Shown here: one piece after another, positions 57,659 to 64,000 of the stretch | Position numbering within the stretch: the stretch's first letter is position 1 | Layout: the number at the start of each line of letters is the position of its first letter | Source of the DNA: Eumeta japonica | Taxonomy: Eukaryota; Arthropoda; Insecta; Lepidoptera; Psychidae | Length of the DNA stretch: 64,000 nt | Reading direction: 5' to 3' | Assembly: GCA_005406025.1 (NCBI GenBank) | Contig: BGZK01000711.1 | Span: 244,311-308,310 of the forward strand | Position numbers and translations under genes: made by a program | The notes under the pieces: generated by a model | The model's database searches: none | The model's input: only the letters and a program-made list of their open reading frames with translations | What the model was told of the DNA's origin: nothing

Positions 57659-57835
57659 ACGTGACCCGGCATCTGATGCAAGCGGCCGGCGCGGCGCGGG
57701 ACGGGGGCGAGGTGGCGCTGGTGGTGCGGCGGGCGGCCGACCGCGGCGCGCCGCGCGACCAGATACTCAGCGCCAAGACCTCGCACCGCGACGCGGACGC
57801 CCTAGCGCTGTACTACAGCAGAAGAAGTCATAAAG
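57659..57835 (+). CDS. Internal coding exon, end of a PDZ-like domain
   Basis: 177 nt, symmetrical phase 1 to 1, with acceptor CTCGATCCAG|ACGTGACC and donor CATAAAG|GTGAGAG. Encodes VTRHLMQAAGAARDGGEVAL, then VVRRAADRGAPRDQ and SAKTSHRDADALALYYSRRS. VxxLMQAA plus GxVxLxVRR is the last helix and strand of PDZ domains, most like the MAGI scaffold family. GC content and codon use are very unlike the flanks, which supports real coding. The upstream partner exon carrying the start of the domain was not found in the window. A gypsy-type element begins 66 nt after its donor. Confidence 0.58.
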
Positions 57836-57901
57836 GTGAGAGTTGTCTTGTTTTATAGTTTAGGCTTCCAGATGCATAAAATTAAATTTATAACGTGTTG
57901 T

Positions 57902-58000
57902 AATATGTTGTGTACGTGTTTATCAATTTATGTAGTATGTACAGTGCCACACCGAGGTTGACACAAACTGTTTGGTGTTTTCTTCCGCATTTTACCTAAA
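57902..58000 (+). repeat. 5' LTR, truncated
   Basis: AATATGTTGTGTACGTGTTT to TTTACCT matches the last 99 nt of the right LTR with a few changes after ACACAAACT. The upstream part of the LTR (promoter) is absent and replaced by unrelated sequence. Confidence 0.82.
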
Positions 58001-58002
58001 AC

Positions 58003-58020
58003 TGGTGACCCCGACGTGAT
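58003..58020 (+). promoter_or_regulatory. Primer-binding site
   Basis: TGGTGACCCCGACGTGAT lies within 3 nt of the left LTR end, the position where the primer tRNA anneals for minus-strand synthesis. The tRNA species was not determined. Confidence 0.6.
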
Positions 58021-58062
58021 CGCTAAAATATACAAATAACAAAATATAAATATTTTATTAAA

Positions 58063-58920
58063 ATGCCAAGAACACAAAACAATGAAGATGCCGGATCTGA
58101 TTCCATTGCCTCACCCGGCACGTCTAACGAAGTTTGTCGACTTACTACAAAATTCCACCGTTTTGGCCTGAAGAACCTATAATATGGTTTGCTCAAGTCC
58201 AAGGTCAGGTTATGAACGCCGGAATAACGGCAGATTTGACAAAATATAATTATGTCATCGCACCAGTTAGACCAAACGCATCTACGAGAAGTCAAAGATA
58301 TTATCGTAAACCCTCCAACGACTAGCAAATACGAAATATTAAAACAGAGCTTGTCAAACGTCTATCAGATTCGAAGAGCGGAAACTAAAGCAACTTCTCA
58401 TGCACGAGGAACTTGGCGACCGCAAACCTTCGCAATTTCTCCGCCACTTACAAGGCCTGGCCGGTCCCGACATCTCAATGACTTACTCATCACAATATGG
58501 ACAAGCCGCTTACCACAAAATATACAAACAGTCATCGCAGACAGCACCTACTTTGGAGTTGCTCGCCGATTTGGCCGACCGAGTACACGAGATAGCTCCT
58601 CCATCCCTACAAGTCGCGTGCACTTCCACCGTATCAGCCCATGCTTCCACACTAGAGAACTTAACTAGTGAAATAGCTGAACTCAGACGTCAAATGAGGC
58701 AGCTGACTACTCATTCCTATCGCCAATTGCGTCCAAAGTCACGTAGCCACCCCAAGGACGCTCACGCAGCAAGTCTTGTACCAGATCCGACTCTAGCTAC
58801 CGCAAATATCCTTCATGCTGGTATCACTTCCGATATGCGAACAAGGCCAATAAATGTGTCAAACCATGCGACTTCAAGGCGGAAAACACACCGGGCAGTC
58901 GCTAATGGCAACAGACGGCT
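58063..58920 (+). pseudogene. Retrotransposon gag, frameshifted
   Basis: The ATG at 58063 starts MPRTQNNEDAGSDSIASPGT. Capsid-like pieces continue in other frames: IPPFWPEEPIIWFAQVQGQV (58150-58215), then LDQTHLREVKDIIVNPPTTS (about 58262-58330), then KLLMHEELGDRKPSQFLRHL (58394-58460), the typical gypsy capsid order. At least two single-base frame changes separate them. No CCHC zinc knuckle is clearly preserved. Confidence 0.78.
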
Positions 58921-59200
58921 GCCCAACGTACCTGGTCGCCTGTTTGTAACAGACCGCTGCACCAAAATGCAATTCCTCGTAGACACCGGAAGCGAGCTTT
59001 GCGTTTTCCCACGCTCGGCCGTGCAACAGCGACGTACAAGAACTACCTATCAATTGAGTGCTGCAAAGGGAACATCTATAAATACTTACGGCTACGTCAA
59101 CCTGGAGTTAAACTTATCACTACGTCGAGCCTATCCGTGGCGATTTGTCGTGGCCGATGTCACCAAACCTATAATTGGAGCAGACTTTCTTCAATTTTAA
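58921..59200 (+). pseudogene. Retrotransposon aspartic protease
   Basis: GRLFVTDRCTKMQFLVDTGS carries the catalytic DTG (DTGSELCVFP) at 58973-59005. FVVADVTKPIIGADFLQF, a flap/end segment typical of these proteases, follows before a stop at 59198. The preceding gag-protease frame is continuous from 58400. Confidence 0.82.
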
Positions 59201-60110
59201 AATCTCATTGTGGATATCAGAAACCACCGCTTAATCGACAACACAACTCTTTCTACATCGGGGTCAGATGCAACATCATCCAGCACGATATCTTCAGTGA
59301 AAATACTGCTCGGTGATACAAGATATGACAAACTTTTAGCGAAATTTCCCGATATAACTCGACCTTCAGGCACTTTACGTAGTCCCAAGCATAACACTGT
59401 TCATTTTATAAAACCACCCCGGCCCTCCTGTGTCCAGTCCACCACGTCGCTTGGCGCCAACAAATTACAGATAGCTAAATGCGAATTCGAAGCTATGCTT
59501 AAAAATGGTACTGCCCGACCTTCCGAAAGCTGCTGGTCGTCACCCCTTCACCTCGCACCGAAGAAGGAATCAGGATGGAGACCCTGTGGCGACTATAGGA
59601 TGTTAAATGCACGAACCATCCCTGATCGATATCCCATCCGACATATTCAGGATTTTTTCTCATATCACGGGTTCCAAGGTGTTCTCGACGATTGATTTGG
59701 TCAAAGCCTATAACCAAATTCCAGTAAACGGAGAAGATATCCCAAAAACCGCCATTACGACTCCGTTTGGTTTATATGAGTTCCCGTATATGACATTTGG
59801 TTTACGTAATGCAGGTCAAACGTTCCAAAGATTTGTTGACGAACTTACAAGAGGTCTTAATTTCTGTTTCGCTTATCTTGACGATTTTTTAGTTTACTCG
59901 AAAGATGAAGAAGAACACGAAAAACACCTGAAACAAATATTCGACAGAATGAGAGAATATGGAATGCTCATTAACACCAGCAAATGCGTTTTCGGAGCAG
60001 ATAATGTTACCTTCCTGGTTTATTACATATCAGCCAAAGGAACAAAGCCACTGGAACAAAAAGTGGAATCCATCAAAACTTCCTATACCTAAAACAGTGA
60101 AGGAACTACG
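59201..60110 (+). pseudogene. Retrotransposon reverse transcriptase
   Basis: Landmarks: [20 protein letters not shown] near 59535-59600, DLVKAYNQIPV at about 59694-59730, FGLRNAGQTFQRFVDEL at about 59795-59850, and the polymerase box AYLDDFLVYS with YLDD at 59874-59885. Catalytic residues are intact. Frameshifts fall near 59410-59450, 59640-59690 and 60020-60085 (e.g. GGATTTTTTCTC in place of one codon register). Confidence 0.86.
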
Positions 60111-60636
60111 TAGATTCTTAGGAATGATAAACTTCTACCGTCGTTTTATACCTGATGCAGCACGAATTCAAGCCCCACTCAATGCCCTTCTCACTGGTTC
60201 AATTAAGAATTCGCACCCAATAAACATCATAGGAGAGGCTCTAAAAGCATTCAACACCTGCAAGGATAGTTTATGTCATGCATCTCTCCTTGCACACCCA
60301 GACTGTGACGCGAAATTTAACCTTGTCAATATAAAGACAAAGCTTGGGAGCCCCTTAGCATTTTACTCCCATAAACTTAGTACGGCACAGCGAAATTATT
60401 CCCCCTACGATCGCGAACTCTTAGCGATTTATGAAGCAATAAAACACTTTCGCCATATGCTAGAAGCGCGTGACTTTGTTATCTTCACAGATCACAAGCC
60501 ACTTTGTCACGCTTTCAAAACGCGCAAGGACAAATGCTCACCCAGACAATACCGTCATCTCGACTTCATATCTCAATTTTCTACGAATATCAGACATATA
60601 TCTGGGCGAGACAATGTAGTAGCAGACACGCTGTGA
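60111..60636 (+). pseudogene. Retrotransposon connection and RNase H domain with in-frame gap
   Basis: LRRFLGMINFYRRFIPDAAR leads into CHASLLAHPDCDAKFNLV, directly followed by NIKTKLGSPLAFYSHKLSTA. Gypsy RNase H normally has a TDAS...GAVL stretch between these, so about a dozen residues with the first catalytic Asp are missing. The Glu in YDRELLAIYEAI and the Asp in FTDHKPL (60476-60505) remain. A stop codon follows at 60634. Confidence 0.8.
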
Positions 60637-60857
60637 AGAATTGAACAACTGGACAATGTCGTAGACTTTGTGAAATTAGCTAATGCACAGAATCCGACCC
60701 CGAGCTGGAACAGATCCTGAAAGATGGCTCTGCGTTACAACTCCAGAAAATACACGTACCTGGAACAAAACAGACCTCTATTGCGACTTCAGTACACCAG
60801 CCCAAAGACCTTTTGTTCCCATTAGCTTACGACGCAAATATTCAACTGTCTACATTC

Positions 60858-61516
60858 TCTAAGTCACCCAGGCTCGAACGCGACATCAAAATTAGTTGCT
60901 GAACGCTACGTATGGCCTGGAATCAGGAAAGATTGCAGAGATTGGACGCGAAAATGTTTACAATGCCAACGAACAAAGTAACTCGCCATGTTATACCACC
61001 AACAGGCACATTCGAGCTACCTTCGGCGCGCTTCCGATTCGTTCACATAGACTTAATCGGACCAATGCCAATATCCAAAGGATATCGTTACTGTCTTCTG
61101 TTGACAGATACACGAGATGGCCAGAGGCGATACCGATCACAGATATCAACGCTGAGACTGTCGCCACTGCCTTACTAACCTGCTGGATATCAAGATTCGG
61201 TTGCCCAACAGATATAGTGACCGATCGCGGTAAACAGTTCGAATCCACGTTATTTCAACATCTGGCAAGAGTAGCTGGATTTCACCACAGACGAACAACA
61301 GCATACCATCCAGCCTGTAACGGTCTGGTAGAACGCTTCCACCGCCAAATGAAAACAGCTATTACGTGCCATGCAAACGAACATTGGACAGAATGCCTAC
61401 CACTAGTCCTGTTGGGCGTAAGAAGCGCATATAAAGACGACCTAAAATCCTGCGCTGAACTGGTATACGGGGAAACCTCAGGCTACCAGGAGAATTTATT
61501 AGTCAAACCCTACTAA
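60858..61516 (+). pseudogene. Retrotransposon integrase
   Basis: Zinc-binding HHCC region LSHPGSNATSKLVAERYVWP to CLQC (60858-60975), broken once. Catalytic core: HIDLIGP (Asp codon 61050-61052), CPTDIVTDRGKQFES (Asp 61223-61225), NGLVERFHRQMK (Glu 61331-61333); the last spacing is D-35-E, as expected. A frame change sits near 61090, and another near 61480. C-terminal pieces (ISDYIARLRSFVRKL, SGRTVRFPDYYRP) run in other frames to 61935. Confidence 0.85.
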
Positions 61517-61953
61517 AATGACGGACATCTCGGACTATATAGCCCGACTCCGTTCATTTGTACGAAAACTCAACCATCCCCAGCATCACGTCATGGCGAA
61601 CGCGCTACCTTTGTTTACAAAGATCTAGCTACGACAACTCACGTCTTTCTAAGAGAGGACACCATACGTAGCTGTTTTCAACCACATATACGGGACCACA
61701 CGAAGTATTAAAAGAGGAGACAAAATCTTTACCATTTTAGTCAATGGAAAACGAACGACAGTATCAATCGAAAGAATAAAACCGGTTTACACTGTCAACG
61801 ACGAATTACTAAATACTGCCCAGATTGCCACCAGAGAGCTTAAGTCAGTCCCAGATCAAAACCCGGAACATAGAAATATAAAAAGAACACGTTCAGGACG
61901 CACAGTTAGATTCCCTGATTACTATCGCCCGTAGAACGGTCTCAGGGGGGGAG

Positions 61954-62160
61954 TGATGTGGCGTATCCGGACACCGACGTTTACGCGAACTATGTTTTTG
62001 TGTTTTCGTATTTATTTACTTTTTCTTTATCAAGACAAGATTATAATTATTTTAGTTAAACAATATGTTGTGTACGTGTTTATCAATTTATGTAGTATGT
62101 ACAGTGCCACACCGAGGTTGACACAAACTATTTCGTATTTTCGTTCTGCATTGTTACCTT
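61954..62160 (+). repeat. 3' LTR
   Basis: Begins TGATGTGGCGTATCC right after the polypurine tract and ends near TTGTTACCTT, about 207 nt. The end is set by where the match to the left LTR stops, so it is good to a few nt. Confidence 0.78.
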
Positions 62161-62185
62161 AAATGCTCATAAATTAAATATATTA

Positions 62186-64000
62186 ATGTACAACATGACA
62201 TGGCGTCATAGTGATGCAAATATGTATTTTTCTGACATAAATAAATTTAATTACAATATTATTTTGGCAAAGGATAGAATATTCCTATCAAATTATTTCA
62301 AGCGACATTTGGTTAAATTATTAGCCTTTAATATGTGTTCTGCTGTATTACAGAGTTTTACGGATTTAAATGGGCAGATACTACAAAGAGAAACCCTGAT
62401 TCATTTAATTCAATAAATAAGAACAAACAGAGTTCTCTCGGCAATAATGAATTTACAAAATTAGTTTCAAATAACTTTAACACTAATTATAAGATAACAG
62501 AGAGTGGCTCAAGCATTATGTCGCATAAAATTAGGACAGTATATACAAATTTAAATAATAATAGCATATTTAAAAACAATAATAAAGATCAATGTATTCT
62601 CAACCTGGTGCATCAAAATATTCAAGGTATGCAAAATAGAGGCTGGAATTGAACTATTTGGGAGCTATGTTATTATCGATATTTTGTGTATTACGGAACA
62701 TTGGCTCAGGAACTACCAGCTCAATTTGGTTTTGTCAATCACCAGGTTGCTAGCTCCTTCAGCGGAGAGAGATCAATACGTGGCGGATCCTTAATATTAA
62801 TAAGAAATAATTTAAAGTTTAAGGAAAGAACGGATATAGAGGGCCTTTCTGTTGAGCGAGTTATTGAAATAGCCTGTGTGGAGCTCGAGCGGCTAGTTGT
62901 AATGAGCGTATACAGACCCCCTCATCCCTCCTATGAATTATTTGAGTCTGTAATGAATCAAGCTTTATGTAAAATTAGTGGTAAAAGTAAAAAAAAATAG
63001 CAATATGTGGAGACTTTAACGTAGATTTACTGGATGCCAGTAACCACGGCGGTGAAATTTTGAAATTTTTCTGCTATTGTAAGCTGTCTAATCTCTTTTT
63101 AGTTCCGACGAGGATATCTTCTACCTGTGAAACTTGTATCGACAACATCTATACAAATATTGAACCACAGGAGAAATCTATAATTCAAAATTTAAAATCA
63201 GACTACAGCGTCAATTTGCGTCTTTTAGAATATCGCTTAACAAAAATCTAAAAGGAAACATAATTTGTGCACCGGTGAACGAAAAGCGCCTACTTCAATT
63301 TGGAGAAAATATCATACGGAGATTTCCGGAGTTTCAGTGCTGTGATGATCCAATGAGATATATAATTTAATGTTTAACGTGATAAAAACGGAATATGATA
63401 ATGTATTTAAAGTGAAAAATGTTAAAATAAATGAAAAATTGCCATTTAGCGATTGGGCAACAGTGAGAATTCATAAAAGTAGAAGAAGACTGTATGAGCT
63501 TTATGACGAGACTTTAATAATAATAGCGAGAGTTTTGCCAAATATATAACAAAATACTCAAAAATTTTAAACGTGTTGGCATCGCGTCTAAAATAAACAT
63601 AAATAGTAAAATAAAAACAGTAATAATGTTATGAAAACGACTTAGGGTGTCATGAAGAACGAGACTGGAAAATTAGGGGCCGAGTTATTGACTTTAAAAG
63701 CTTAAGTTAGATGACCTTCCATGAAGACAGAGTTGCTAAGACCTTTGAAACGTTCATTACTGACATTCCTGTTTTAACTACCGGTTCTCTTAACTCATCT
63801 CCGCTCTTGCCGAATCATTACTGAGGAATAATAGTCCGATTTGTAATATTAATTTGGAATTTAAATTTAAACGTGTGAGTTCTGAAGAAGTTATCAAAAC
63901 GTTTAAATCTCCAGACTGAAGAGAAGACTGCTGGGTCTTTCTACTATAATTGTAAACTCCATTATAGTTATATTGCGCCGCATTTGGCGTTTATCTTTAA
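62186..64000 (+). mobile_element. LINE (CR1/jockey-like) 5' half, runs off window end
   Basis: Endonuclease motifs in order: LVHQNIQGMQNR (62605-62640), RGGSLILIRNNLKFKE (about 62778-62826), SVYRPPHPSYELFE (about 62908-62950), CGDFNVDLL (63006-63032), CIDNIYTN (about 63133-63156) and SDYSVNL (about 63199-63219), where other members have SDH. Stops and frameshifts occur near 62650 and 62997 and throughout 63250-64000, where only scraps (NSPICNINLEFKFKRVSSEE) remain. It is a different copy from the LINEs at 35.7 and 40.9 kb. Confidence 0.8.

Larger units (their letters stand above)
57902..62160 (+). mobile_element. Gypsy-type (Metaviridae-like) LTR retrotransposon, defective
   Basis: Left LTR remnant 57902-58000 repeats 62062-62160 of the right LTR. 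The primer-binding-site-like TGGTGACCCCGACGTGAT lies at 58003-58020. Gag-pol follows with protease, reverse transcriptase, RNase H and DDE integrase in gypsy order. A purine tract (CAGGGGGGGAG, 61943-61953) precedes the right LTR. No envelope gene is present. The left LTR lacks the first 108 bp of the right one. At least four frame breaks and one stop before integrase make it non-autonomous, though integrase residues are intact. Confidence 0.92.

Noticed and set aside
40044..57835. Direct splice of the signal-peptide exon to the PDZ-like exon as a single gene model
   Set aside because: Phases allow it, but the product (signal peptide plus only the last helix and strand of a PDZ domain) makes no structural sense; kept as two separate entries.
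1..64000. CRISPR array, prophage or bacterial operon
   Set aside because: No regularly spaced direct repeats or Shine-Dalgarno-led gene clusters; spliced exons and eukaryotic transposons throughout.

Overview
This is AT-rich insect nuclear DNA, most likely from a moth or butterfly. It has spliced genes with GT-AG introns, several mariner lineages, a gypsy-type LTR element, LINE fragments with tails of a kind common in Lepidoptera, tRNA-derived SINEs and MITEs. There is no bacterial operon structure. Species and orthology are judged from recognisable sequence only; no search was run.

Positions 279-22162, minus strand: one complete conserved gene, the FAF1/caspar ubiquitin-adaptor gene. It has 16 coding exons, all phases agree, and they give a 639-residue protein with UBA, two ubiquitin-like, UAS and UBX domains. 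Its introns hold two nested mariner copies (13.59-15.59 kb), a MITE carrying a possible mini-exon (9.2-9.9 kb), a member of a second MITE family (7.87-8.04 kb), a decayed HTH-like coding fragment (2.25-2.43 kb), SINE-like sequence and several near-perfect small hairpins.

Positions 22.2-39.6 kb: a repeat-dominated intergenic block. It contains a TIR-bounded mariner relic (24.18-25.35 kb); a 2.55 kb near-perfect palindrome flanked by TA (25.71-28.26 kb); a possible Harbinger-type relic (30.3-31.0 kb); a foldback element with a hAT transposase tail and a tandemly duplicated end (31.02-35.21 kb); a second element with 370-bp inverted repeats and a spliced, broken ORF inserted inside that foldback (33.07-35.03 kb); and a decayed LINE (35.7-38.4 kb).

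Positions 39.6-57.8 kb, plus strand: two exon-like islands in a desert of old repeats. One is a 5' untranslated exon followed by a start exon encoding a signal peptide (39.6-40.1 kb). The other is a GC-rich 177-nt exon encoding what looks like the end of a PDZ domain (57659-57835). Their splice phases match, but it is doubtful that they belong to one product. Between them lie a second LINE reverse-transcriptase fragment (40.9-41.5 kb), MITEs (41.84-42.0 and 45.27-45.69 kb), two mariner relics (46.1-48.7 kb), a SINE (49.8-50.1 kb), retroposon tails and a LINE endonuclease scrap (54.77-54.95 kb).

Positions 57.9-64.0 kb: a gypsy-type retrotransposon with a 5'-truncated left LTR, a complete-looking right LTR and a broken gag-pol, followed by a LINE endonuclease region that runs off the window end.

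The only gene that looks fully functional is Faf1. The most unusual structures are the long palindrome, the long-TIR element carrying a spliced reading frame, and the nested insertions whose target sites can still be read.
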